This document shows, one piece after another, positions 1 to 6,712 of a DNA stretch of 25,610 nt; the first letter of the stretch is position 1, and every line of letters starts with the position of its first letter. The DNA is taken from contig JAUIJW010000007.1 in NCBI GenBank assembly GCA_030431085.1, positions 1 to 25,610 of the forward strand. Direction: 5' to 3'. Under the pieces are notes generated by a model. It searched no databases. It was given only the letters and a program-made list of their open reading frames with translations, and was not told where the DNA came from. A program made the translations under genes and the position numbers. The DNA comes from Bacteroidia bacterium. GTDB lineage: Bacteria > Bacteroidota > Bacteroidia > Flavobacteriales > Flavobacteriaceae.

Positions 1-554
1 TTGGAGAACAGGCCTATGAAACTATGGATGAGCTCTTAAAACCTTATACATTGCCATCACAAGACAAAATTCATCTTAATGTTGTATCGGTATCGATCAT
101 GGGGAAAGCTGGTATTTTAGAAGGAGGAAAAGGTGATATTATGATACCCACGGCCCATATTTTTGAAGGTACAGCAGATAACTACCCATTTAAAAACGAA
201 CTCTCTGTTGAAGATTTAAAAAATAGCGGGGTTAAAGTACTACAAGGCTCTATGGTTACTGTTTTAGGAACCTCACTGCAAAACAGAGATATTCTAGAGT
301 TTTTCTACAATTCTACCTGGCAGGTTATTGGGTTAGAAATGGAGGGTGCACATTACCAAAAGGCCATTCAGTCTGCCTCTCAAATCAGGGGTAATATCCG
401 TAAAGATGTTAAAGTAAGATATGCCTATTACGCTTCAGATAATCCTTTAGAAACCGGAAGCACTTTGGCTTCTGGAGGTTTAGGTGCTTCTGGGGTTAGA
501 CCTACATACGCCATCACTCAAAAAATATTACAACAAATATTTGAACAGGTATAA
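1..554 (+). CDS. Nucleoside phosphorylase-like protein, 5'-truncated by the window edge
   Basis: The frame is open to the left edge (codons in phase with position 3, reading GEQAYET before the Met at 24), so this is the C-terminal part of a longer protein. Numbering from that Met, IMGKAG (25-30), GDIMIPTAHIFEGT (37-50), the LEMEGA segment (104-109) and the ASDNP segment (137-141) follow the order seen in purine nucleoside phosphorylase/MTA-SAH nucleosidase folds: phosphate/ribose loop, GD(I/V) strand, ribose-binding Met-Glu motif, and catalytic Asp. This suggests a nucleoside-cleaving enzyme or a divergent relative. It lies 78 bases before purD on the same strand, which fits a purine connection but does not prove one. 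The missing N-terminus prevents firm family assignment. Motifs are seen; activity is inferred. Confidence 0.6.
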   Translation, partial: GEQAYETMDELLKPYTLPSQDKIHLNVVSVSIMGKAGILEGGKGDIMIPTAHIFEGTADNYPFKNELSVEDLKNSGVKVLQGSMVTVLGTSLQNRDILEFFYNSTWQVIGLEMEGAHYQKAIQSASQIRGNIRKDVKVRYAYYASDNPLETGSTLASGGLGASGVRPTYAITQKILQQIFEQV

Positions 555-580
555 AAATCGAGATAAGCCACAGAATCTAT

Positions 581-610
581 TTAGATTAACAATAGAAAAC
601 CGTATTTTTG
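581..610 (+). promoter_or_regulatory. Candidate promoter of purD
   Basis: TATTTTTG at 603-610 matches the Bacteroidota -7 consensus TAnnTTTG exactly. A weak -33-like TTAG lies at 581-584, 18 bases upstream. The predicted transcript would start about 16 bases before the purD ATG. No Shine-Dalgarno sequence is visible. Confidence 0.45.
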
Positions 611-632
611 CCTCTTAAAATAAAAGAAATTC

Positions 633-1904
633 ATGAATGTACTTATTTTAGGATCTGGAGGTAGAGAATGTGCTTTTGCTTGGAAAATTGCACAAAGTAA
701 ACATCTGTCTAAATTATTTATTGCTCCTGGTAATGCTGGTACAGCAGAGATTGGTGAGAATATCGAGATGAATGTTAATGATTTTGATGCGATAAAAACA
801 GCGGCTCTTAACCATAGAATAGACCTGGTTGTGGTTGGTCCAGAAGATCCGTTAGTAAGAGGAATTCATGATTTTTTTTTAGCGGATGATACCTTAAGAC
901 ACATTCCGGTGATTGGGCCTCAAAAATTTGCAGCTCAACTAGAAGGAAGCAAAGAGTTTGCTAAAGAATTCATGGCAAAACATGATATTCCCACTGCAAA
1001 ATACCAGAGTTTTACCATCGATAATATCGACCAAGGCTATGCCTTTTTAGAAAGTTTAAAAGCACCCTACGTACTTAAGGCAGACGGATTAGCTGGCGGA
1101 AAAGGGGTATTGATTTTAAACGATTTGGCGGAGGCAAAACAAGAACTTAAAGAGATGCTGGGCCATCAAAAATTTGGAACAGCAAGTGCTAAAGTAGTGA
1201 TTGAAGAATTTCTTGATGGCATTGAGTTGAGTTCTTTTGTGTTAACTAATGGTGAAGATTATGTGGTTTTACCCAATGCTAAAGATTATAAAAGAATAGG
1301 TGAAGGTGATACAGGATTAAACACCGGGGGTATGGGAGCAATTTCACCTGTGCCTTTTGCAGATGATACCTTTTTAAAGAAAGTGGAAAACCGGGTGATT
1401 AAGCCAACAATTGAGGGACTAAAGAAGGATAAAATACCTTATGTTGGGTTTATTTTTATAGGGCTTATTAAAGTTAATAACGAACCCTATGTGATTGAAT
1501 ATAATGTAAGAATGGGAGATCCTGAGACAGAGGTGGTATTACCACGAATCAAATCAGATTTCTTAGAATTACTTTTGGCAACCTATTTTAAAAAACTACA
1601 TCAATATAAACTTGATATTGATGATAGATATGCCACTACGGTAATGTTAGTGGCTGGAGGATATCCAGAAGCCTATGCTAAAGGAAATGAAATAAAAGGG
1701 CTAGATAAAGTTGAAGATTCTGTACTATTTCATGCTGGGACTACAGTGAAAAATAATAAAGTGGTCACCAATGGCGGTAGAGTTTTAGCTGTAACCTCTT
1801 ATGGTGAAGGATTTCGATTGGCCTTAGAAAAATCTTATAATAGCATAGAAAAGATTCACTTCGATCAAATGAATTTTAGACGTGATTTAGGTTTCGACCT
1901 ATAA
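633..1904 (+). CDS. purD: Phosphoribosylamine--glycine ligase (GAR synthetase)
   Basis: PurD joins phosphoribosylamine and glycine using ATP, the second step of de novo purine synthesis, in the cytoplasm. The 423-residue length is normal for the family. The N-terminal GSGGRE loop is at residues 7-12 and VVGPEDPLVRGI at 67-78. The ATP-grasp domain shows KADGLAGGKGV (149-159), GDTGLNTGGMG (225-235) and the metal/ATP-binding segment RMGDPETEVVLPRI (293-306). The C-terminal part closes with a normal PurD domain. The ATG at 633 puts the first strand MNVLILG in the usual position. The downstream glycosyltransferase starts 12 bases after the stop, so the two probably share a transcript. Confidence 0.97.
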   Translation: MNVLILGSGGRECAFAWKIAQSKHLSKLFIAPGNAGTAEIGENIEMNVNDFDAIKTAALNHRIDLVVVGPEDPLVRGIHDFFLADDTLRHIPVIGPQKFAAQLEGSKEFAKEFMAKHDIPTAKYQSFTIDNIDQGYAFLESLKAPYVLKADGLAGGKGVLILNDLAEAKQELKEMLGHQKFGTASAKVVIEEFLDGIELSSFVLTNGEDYVVLPNAKDYKRIGEGDTGLNTGGMGAISPVPFADDTFLKKVENRVIKPTIEGLKKDKIPYVGFIFIGLIKVNNEPYVIEYNVRMGDPETEVVLPRIKSDFLELLLATYFKKLHQYKLDIDDRYATTVMLVAGGYPEAYAKGNEIKGLDKVEDSVLFHAGTTVKNNKVVTNGGRVLAVTSYGEGFRLALEKSYNSIEKIHFDQMNFRRDLGFDL

Positions 1905-1916
1905 AAATATTGATGT

Positions 1917-2966
1917 ATGAATAAAGTTATTGTTGCACCGTTAAACTGGGGTTTAGGGCACGCAACAAGATGTATTCCAATTATTCAGGCATTAATACGT
2001 CAAGGTTTTGAGCCTATCATAGCGTCAGACGGTGCAGCTTTACTATTATTACAAAAGGAATTTCCAGAGCTTAGAACGTTGACATTGCCTTCCTACAGCA
2101 TTACATATCCAAAGAAGGGTTTACTACACTGGCATTTTTTTAAGCAGGTACCTCGAATTTTAAAAGCGATAAGGCAAGAAAAAAGTGTCATCGAAAAAGT
2201 GGTGACACATGAGAAGATTCACGGTATTATTTCTGATAACCGATTTGGGGTGTATCACAATCAAATACCCTCTATTTATCTCACCCATCAGTTAAATGTA
2301 CACTCGGGACTTACAACATGGCTAAGTAGCAAACTACACCAAAAGCATTTAAGAAATTATGATGAGGTTTGGGTACCAGATATTAAGGGCTCAAGAAACT
2401 TATCGGGCCATTTAGGTCACGCCCATCTGCCAAACCAATTGATAAAGTATGTAGGAGCTCTAAGTAGATTACGTTGGCATAAGGAGGAAAAAAAGTATGA
2501 GTATTTGATAATTTTATCGGGGCCAGAACCGCAAAGGTCATATTTAGAAAAAGAAATGTTATCAGTTTTTGATAACCGTAAGGAGAGTGTGGTTGTGATA
2601 AAAGGGTGTATTGATGGTGAGATTAAAAAAGAAACAAGGGGCAATATTACGATTTACAATTATGTATTAATGCATTTATTAGAAAAGCTCATTGCACAAA
2701 GTCATTGTGTTATTTCTAGATCGGGATATTCAACAATAATGGATTTATACCGCATGAGAGCTAAGGCATGTTTTATACCTACACCAAGTCAATACGAACA
2801 ACAGTACTTGGCCAAGTATTTAGACCAACAAAAAATCGTACCATTTTTTAAACAGCACGATTTTAATGTAGAGAGATTAAAAAATAAACTGCCTAATTAT
2901 AAAGGTTTTGACACTTATAAGCCAACAGTTTTGACCAATAGTTTTGATTTTACACTTTTTAGATAA
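1917..2966 (+). CDS. MurG-like GT-B glycosyltransferase
   Basis: A 349-residue protein with GT-B architecture similar to MurG and family-28 glycosyltransferases, which move sugars from nucleotide-sugar donors. The N-terminal acceptor domain has the glycine-rich GLGHATR loop (12-18). The C-terminal donor domain starts near the LSGPEPQR segment and holds SRSGYSTIMDL (about 265-275), the position where MurG-type enzymes bind the nucleotide sugar, followed by a PTPSQYEQQ segment like the conserved P-x2-x-EQ motif. It is not MurG itself: it is not in a division/cell-wall cluster, and the sequence is only family-level similar. It probably belongs to the purD transcript (12-base gap). Its stop overlaps the end of the convergent gene by 8 bases. 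Donor and acceptor cannot be read from sequence. Confidence 0.75.
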   Translation: MNKVIVAPLNWGLGHATRCIPIIQALIRQGFEPIIASDGAALLLLQKEFPELRTLTLPSYSITYPKKGLLHWHFFKQVPRILKAIRQEKSVIEKVVTHEKIHGIISDNRFGVYHNQIPSIYLTHQLNVHSGLTTWLSSKLHQKHLRNYDEVWVPDIKGSRNLSGHLGHAHLPNQLIKYVGALSRLRWHKEEKKYEYLIILSGPEPQRSYLEKEMLSVFDNRKESVVVIKGCIDGEIKKETRGNITIYNYVLMHLLEKLIAQSHCVISRSGYSTIMDLYRMRAKACFIPTPSQYEQQYLAKYLDQQKIVPFFKQHDFNVERLKNKLPNYKGFDTYKPTVLTNSFDFTLFR

Positions 2967-3306
2967 AAGGTAAATTACTCCCTTGAGTATTTTCTACATC
3001 AATAAGCTTATTGTCTTTGTAAATCAACTTTTTAACAGAATCGTTTTGCACGATATACCAAGTACCATCTTTTTTACCCATGTTATAGTTGGCAACCGTA
3101 ATTTTTTCGCCCTTTTTGTTATATGATATCCATTTGCTATGTAGTTTATCACCCTTAAAGTACCCCACTTCTTTCACAGCTCCGTTATCAAAGTAATAGG
3201 TTGCCTTTACCAAGTCGTCTTGTTTTTCAAAGGTTGGTTCTTTTTCTTGAGCAAATGCAAAAGATGTTACAAATATTAAGAGAAAAGTTACGATAATCTG
3301 TTTCAT
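2959..3306 (-). CDS. Small secreted MORN/YwqK-like repeat protein
   Basis: A 115-residue protein with a signal peptide (hydrophobic residues 4-18, likely cleavage after FAFA before Q20) and a mature part of repeated aromatic-glycine units (YYFDNGAVKEVGYFKGDK, ISYNKKGEK, YNMGKKDGTWYI). These resemble the short beta-hairpins of MORN/YwqK-family proteins. That family is often labelled 'YwqK antitoxin', but nothing here points to a toxin partner. No lipobox is present, so the mature protein is probably soluble in the periplasm. It lies downstream of phoR but has its own upstream region with a TATATTTG element and a TTAAC repeat array, so it is probably controlled separately and may be phosphate-regulated. 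The convergent overlap with the glycosyltransferase gene is 8 bases. Molecular function is unknown. Confidence 0.7.
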   Translation of the reverse strand: MKQIIVTFLLIFVTSFAFAQEKEPTFEKQDDLVKATYYFDNGAVKEVGYFKGDKLHSKWISYNKKGEKITVANYNMGKKDGTWYIVQNDSVKKLIYKDNKLIDVENTQGSNLPFI

Positions 3307-3335
3307 AATAGCAGTTTTTTAAAATTTAAGTTAAC

Positions 3336-3389
3336 CAAATATAATAAAAATTTACCTAAAATAAACATTAACTTAACATTAACTTAACA
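3336..3389 (-). promoter_or_regulatory. Pho-box-like TTAACA array and -7 element upstream of the MORN-like gene
   Basis: On the + strand, hexamers TTTACC (3351), TAAACA (3362), TTAACA (3373) and TTAACA (3384) occur at exact 11-base spacing, with interleaved TTAACT at 3368 and 3379, also 11 apart. On the minus strand, TATATTTG (3343 down to 3336) is a perfect TAnnTTTG -7 element lying 7 bases from the nearest hexamer and about 30 bases before the start codon at 3306. Eleven-base direct repeats are the known binding geometry of PhoB/PhoP regulators. Use by the adjacent PhoB is inferred. Confidence 0.55.
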
Positions 3390-3427
3390 TTGGAATTTTA
3401 AATAATCATAAAATGATACTGCAAAAA

Positions 3428-4465
3428 TTATAATACCTTTTGAATGGTAAAAGAAAAGGTAGAGCCTTGACCTGGGTTACTTTCAACTTTAATTTTTTGA
3501 TGATGGGCCTCTACGATATGTTTTACAATAGCTAACCCCAAGCCAGAACCTCCTTGGTCTCTAGACCTACTATGATCTACACGATAAAACCGTTCGAATA
3601 GCCTTGGAATATTTTCTTCACTGATACCGAGACCATTATCAGAGATACTTACCATAAATTGTGTTTTTGAGTATGATTGAATGCCTACAGAAGTTATACC
3701 GTTATCTTTACCATAGTTAATCGAGTTGGCAATTAAATTGATCAATACCTGCTCAATTCTTTCAATATCTGCTCTAACCAATAATGGAAATTCATAGGTA
3801 TCATCAAAAGTCATCACAATATTGCGCTTTCTGGCTTTTAGCTCAAGCATATCAAAAACACCATTGATAAGCTTGATAATATTAAAAGATTCATATTTGA
3901 GTTGCATGCCAGACTCTAGTTTAGAAATTAGGTCTAAGTCTTTAACAATAAAATCAAGTCGCTCTATGCTTTTATTGGCTCTTTCTAAGTATTTTTTTCT
4001 TAACTGCGTATTGTCAAATTCATCGTCTAGTAAGGTTAAAATATACCCTTGTGCGGTAAACAAAGGTGTTTTTAGTTCATGAGACACATTACCTAAAAAA
4101 TCACGTCTAAAATTATCTCGGGTGTTGAGTTTTTCTATTTCTTGGTGTTTTTTATCGATAACTAGTTTCACTTTGTTAAAAAAGGTGTCAATATCACCAA
4201 TAAGCTCTTCTTTTTCAATATTAGAATTCTGAAAAAGTTTAGAAGTTTTGTAAATATTAGTAATGCCATTTTTAATAACATGCTTTATTAGCGTATAAAC
4301 AGCAATATAGGTGATGAGCCAAAGAATACCACAAAATAGAAAAGAGATAAATATATCGATAGGCCAATTAAAAACCCATCGTTCTAAAATAAATAGGAGC
4401 ATGAATAAAAATACCACGATAAGTGATATTTTAAAGGCAAGAATATGGATTTGCTTAAACCTCAA
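3428..4465 (-). CDS. phoR: Sensor histidine kinase, PhoR type
   Basis: A 345-residue membrane histidine kinase. Two transmembrane segments (about 11-28 and 37-60) flank only a few extracytoplasmic residues, as in PhoR proteins that sense phosphate through the Pst transporter/PhoU rather than a periplasmic ligand. There is a linker helix, then the H-box GNVSHELKTPL with phospho-acceptor His129, N-box INLIANSINYG, G1 SDNGLGI, F-box LFERFYRV and G2 GSGLGLAIVK. All kinase motifs are intact. The start is TTG at 4465, 11 bases inside the 3' end of phoB; an in-frame TAG lies a few codons upstream and no ATG precedes the first membrane helix, so translational coupling is likely. The PhoR name rests on topology, pairing and nearby Pho-box-like arrays. 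Confidence 0.8.
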   Translation of the reverse strand: MRFKQIHILAFKISLIVVFLFMLLFILERWVFNWPIDIFISFLFCGILWLITYIAVYTLIKHVIKNGITNIYKTSKLFQNSNIEKEELIGDIDTFFNKVKLVIDKKHQEIEKLNTRDNFRRDFLGNVSHELKTPLFTAQGYILTLLDDEFDNTQLRKKYLERANKSIERLDFIVKDLDLISKLESGMQLKYESFNIIKLINGVFDMLELKARKRNIVMTFDDTYEFPLLVRADIERIEQVLINLIANSINYGKDNGITSVGIQSYSKTQFMVSISDNGLGISEENIPRLFERFYRVDHSRSRDQGGSGLGLAIVKHIVEAHHQKIKVESNPGQGSTFSFTIQKVL

Positions 4466-5141
4466 ACTTGTAACCTACACCTTTAACGGTTTTGATATAA
4501 TCATCACCAATTTTTTCACGAAGTTTTCTAATGTGTACGTCAATGGTACGACCTCCAACTACAACATCATGTCCCCAAACAGTTTTAAGAATGATATCTC
4601 TATTAAAGACTTTGTTGGGTAAGCTCGCTAATAATGATAGTAGTTCAAATTCTTTACGTGGTAGGGTAATTTTTTCACCGTCTTTTTCTACAAAATATTC
4701 AATTTTATTAATGGTTATACCATCAAAAGTCAATATTTGATCCTCCTCAACATTGTCATTTTTAATTCTTCTAAGTAGAGCATTAACTTTACTCACTAAA
4801 ACTTTTGGTTTTACTGGTTTGGTGATGTAATCATCGGCGCCAGCATCAAATCCTGCCAAATGGGAGTAATCTTCGCCTCTGGCAGTAAAAAAGGCAATTA
4901 ATACATTTTCAAATCCTTTTAACGCTCTAATTTTTTCACAAGCTTCTATGCCATCCATTACAGGCATCATAATGTCAAGTAAAATAAGTTGTGGTTTAAT
5001 TGATTTTACTTTCTCTAAAGCTTCTTCGCCGTTATTGGCTTTAAAGATTTGAAAGCCTTCTTTTTGTAAGTTAAAACTTACAATTTCTAAAATATCAGGC
5101 TCATCATCTACCAGTAAAATTTTTATGTTTTCGTTCTTCAT
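4455..5141 (-). CDS. phoB: Response regulator, OmpR/PhoB family
   Basis: A 228-residue DNA-binding response regulator. The receiver domain (about 5-122) has the acidic pocket VDDE (11-14), phospho-acceptor Asp56 in LLDIMMP, Thr86 and Lys108 (ITKP). A short linker leads to a winged-helix output domain (about 135-228) with the PhoB/OmpR signatures LPRKEFELLSLL, VWG, GRTIDVHIRKLREKIG and VKGVGYKFEV. It partners with the overlapping phoR. TTAACA hexamers at 11-base spacing in the upstream intergenic region match the operator type of this family, so autoregulation is possible: TATTTTTG (minus strand, 5166 down to 5159) is a candidate -7 element for this gene. Family is certain; the specific phosphate role is inferred. 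Confidence 0.85.
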   Translation of the reverse strand: MKNENIKILLVDDEPDILEIVSFNLQKEGFQIFKANNGEEALEKVKSIKPQLILLDIMMPVMDGIEACEKIRALKGFENVLIAFFTARGEDYSHLAGFDAGADDYITKPVKPKVLVSKVNALLRRIKNDNVEEDQILTFDGITINKIEYFVEKDGEKITLPRKEFELLSLLASLPNKVFNRDIILKTVWGHDVVVGGRTIDVHIRKLREKIGDDYIKTVKGVGYKFEV

Positions 5142-5158
5142 ATGAAAGATTTAAAAGT

Positions 5159-5166
5159 CAAAAATA
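5159..5166 (-). promoter_or_regulatory. Candidate -7 element of phoB-phoR
   Basis: The minus strand reads TATTTTTG, an exact TAnnTTTG match, 17 bases before the phoB start codon. A minus-strand TTAACA (5186 down to 5181) lies 14 bases further upstream and could mark regulator binding, but no phased array faces this promoter as clearly as the one facing 5335. Confidence 0.4.
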
Positions 5167-5211
5167 ATTAAAAATGACCATGTTAAATCTAATTTACCAA
5201 AATTTAATCTG

Positions 5212-5289
5212 TTAACATAAAAATCATTTTTGGTTAACAGATTGTTAAATGGCGCTTAACACAGTCTTAACAATGAGACGTCATCTTTG
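5212..5289 (+). promoter_or_regulatory. Pho-box-like TTAACA array and -7 element upstream of the beta-helix lipoprotein gene
   Basis: TTAACA occurs at 5212, 5234, 5256 and 5267, with TTAAAT at 5245: all on one 11-base phase, with only the unit expected at 5223 missing. Nine bases after the last hexamer is CATCTTTG (5282-5289), a 7-of-8 match to TAnnTTTG. No good -33 box is present, as expected if a bound activator replaces it. The array is divergent from phoB and could serve both directions. Confidence 0.6.
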
Positions 5290-5334
5290 CGGTGTTCATT
5301 TAAACTAAAAAGTTAAACAAAATCTTAAACAAAA

Positions 5335-6624
5335 ATGAAAAAAATTATTTTAGGTCTATTGGCAATTTCCTTTTTATTGGTGACCAGTTGTAGCGACGAT
5401 AAAAAAGACCCCATTGATATGCCAACGTGTAATGATGGAATTAAAAACGGCGACGAAACTGGAATTGATTGTGGTGGTTCTTGCGAACCTTGCGCCGGTG
5501 AAGAAGATGTAAGCGGATTAATTACAGAAAATACAACATGGAATAGCAACAACATCTACATCTTAAACGGTAAAGTTGTGGTAAGCGATGGTGTAACGTT
5601 AACCATTGAACCCGGAACTATTATTAAAGGTAAGCAAGGTGTTGGCTCATTAGCCTCTGCTTTAATCGTAGCTAGAGGAGGTAAATTAATGGCCGAAGGA
5701 ACAGAAGATAAGCCTATTATCATGACCTCTATTTTAGACAATATAGAAGTTGGAGAAACTTCAGGAGATAATCTTAGTGTAAGTGATAATGGCCTTTGGG
5801 GAGGTTTAATCGTGCTTGGTAAAGCTAAAGGATCTTTTAAAGGAGATGTATCTGAAGTACAAATAGAAGGCATACCGGCAAGTGATACTTTCGGATTGTA
5901 TGGCGGTGATGATGATAGTGATAATTCTGGAGTTTTAAAGTATATATCAATCCGTCATGGAGGTGCCGAAATAGGCGAGGGCAACGAGATTAATGGATTA
6001 ACACTTGGTGCCGTAGGTAATGGTACTGTTATCGATAACATTGAAGTTGTTGCTAATTTTGATGATGGTATCGAATTTTTTGGCGGTTCTGTTAACGCAA
6101 GCAATCTTTTAGTTTGGGCCCAAGGTGATGATGGCTTAGATATAGATCAAGCTTACTCTGGAACCATAAGTAATGCTTTAGTCATCCAAGGTGATAGCTC
6201 AGACCATGCTTTTGAAATTGATGGACCAGAAGGTTCTTCTGAAGGCAGATTTACTATAGAAAATACTACAATTATCGGTAATCAAAATACTTCAAGAGGC
6301 GAGTATGCAGATTATAGAGACTTAGCCATGGGTGCAACCAATAACATTTTTGCCTACGGATTTCAAGCCAGCTCTGATGTTGAGTTAGATAATGATGGTG
6401 TAGCTACCAACTATAACAATGATAAATTAGAGTTTGGAGCCTGGGAAATTGTACTACCAGCAGGGGTTGATGATGTTAAAGACATTTTTGTAAATAAAGC
6501 CGAAAATGTAAGCGTACAAGGGTTTGGCGATAACGCTACAGCAGTAGAAATGGATGCAGCTACAGTAGGTGCGGATACTGATGTATTTGATTGGACTTAT
6601 GCTAACCAAAACGACGCGTACTAA
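5335..6624 (+). CDS. Surface-type beta-helix lipoprotein, probably Pho-regulated
   Basis: A 429-residue lipoprotein. The signal peptide ends in lipobox LVTSC (Cys19), followed directly by SDDKKD, an acidic stretch resembling the Bacteroidota lipoprotein export signal, so surface exposure is likely. Next is a short cysteine module (Cys32, 46, 50, 53: TCNDGIKNGDETG...CGGSCEPC) common in Bacteroidota surface proteins. The rest (about 60-429) has the repetitive VVSDGVTLTIEPGTIIKG, GTVIDNIEVV, DDGIEFFGGSVN and GDDGLDIDQ pattern of a right-handed beta-helix. No catalytic residues were recognised. The gene follows a TTAACA array shared with phoB and precedes a TonB-dependent receptor by 88 bases, so it is a candidate surface partner for that receptor, although it is not SusD-like. 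Substrate is unknown; a phosphorus compound is an inference from regulation only. Confidence 0.75.
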   Translation: MKKIILGLLAISFLLVTSCSDDKKDPIDMPTCNDGIKNGDETGIDCGGSCEPCAGEEDVSGLITENTTWNSNNIYILNGKVVVSDGVTLTIEPGTIIKGKQGVGSLASALIVARGGKLMAEGTEDKPIIMTSILDNIEVGETSGDNLSVSDNGLWGGLIVLGKAKGSFKGDVSEVQIEGIPASDTFGLYGGDDDSDNSGVLKYISIRHGGAEIGEGNEINGLTLGAVGNGTVIDNIEVVANFDDGIEFFGGSVNASNLLVWAQGDDGLDIDQAYSGTISNALVIQGDSSDHAFEIDGPEGSSEGRFTIENTTIIGNQNTSRGEYADYRDLAMGATNNIFAYGFQASSDVELDNDGVATNYNNDKLEFGAWEIVLPAGVDDVKDIFVNKAENVSVQGFGDNATAVEMDAATVGADTDVFDWTYANQNDAY

Positions 6625-6660
6625 ATCAACCATAATCACTAAATAGATAAATCCCATTTA

Positions 6661-6688
6661 ATTGCTCACCTTGTTAGAGGTGAGCAAT
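6661..6688 (+). other. Strong intercistronic stem-loop
   Basis: ATTGCTCACCT (6661-6671) and AGGTGAGCAAT (6678-6688) form a perfect 11-bp stem with a 6-base loop, between the lipoprotein stop and the receptor start. No T-run follows, so it is not a standard intrinsic terminator. It could be a processing or mRNA-stability element that sets different levels for the two genes. The structure is seen; the role is inferred. Confidence 0.6.
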
Positions 6689-6712
6689 TGGTATAATAAA
6701 ACGAAGATTAAA

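Noticed and set aside
2959..3306. YwqK-type 'antitoxin' of a toxin-antitoxin system.
   Set aside because: The protein is secreted and there is no toxin-like neighbour; the label comes from family naming, not from evidence here.
5299..5334. Further TTAAAC repeats in the leader of the lipoprotein gene.
   Set aside because: Spacing is 12-13 bases, not 11, and they lie downstream of the -7 element. Probably just an AT-rich leader.
5325..5873. Minus-strand reading frames opposite the beta-helix lipoprotein gene.
   Set aside because: They are antisense to a well-supported gene, lack recognisable domains and arise from its codon pattern.
6662..6712. TTG start giving 17 extra residues on the TonB receptor.
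   Set aside because: It lies inside the intercistronic hairpin; the ATG at 6713 starts a normal signal peptide.
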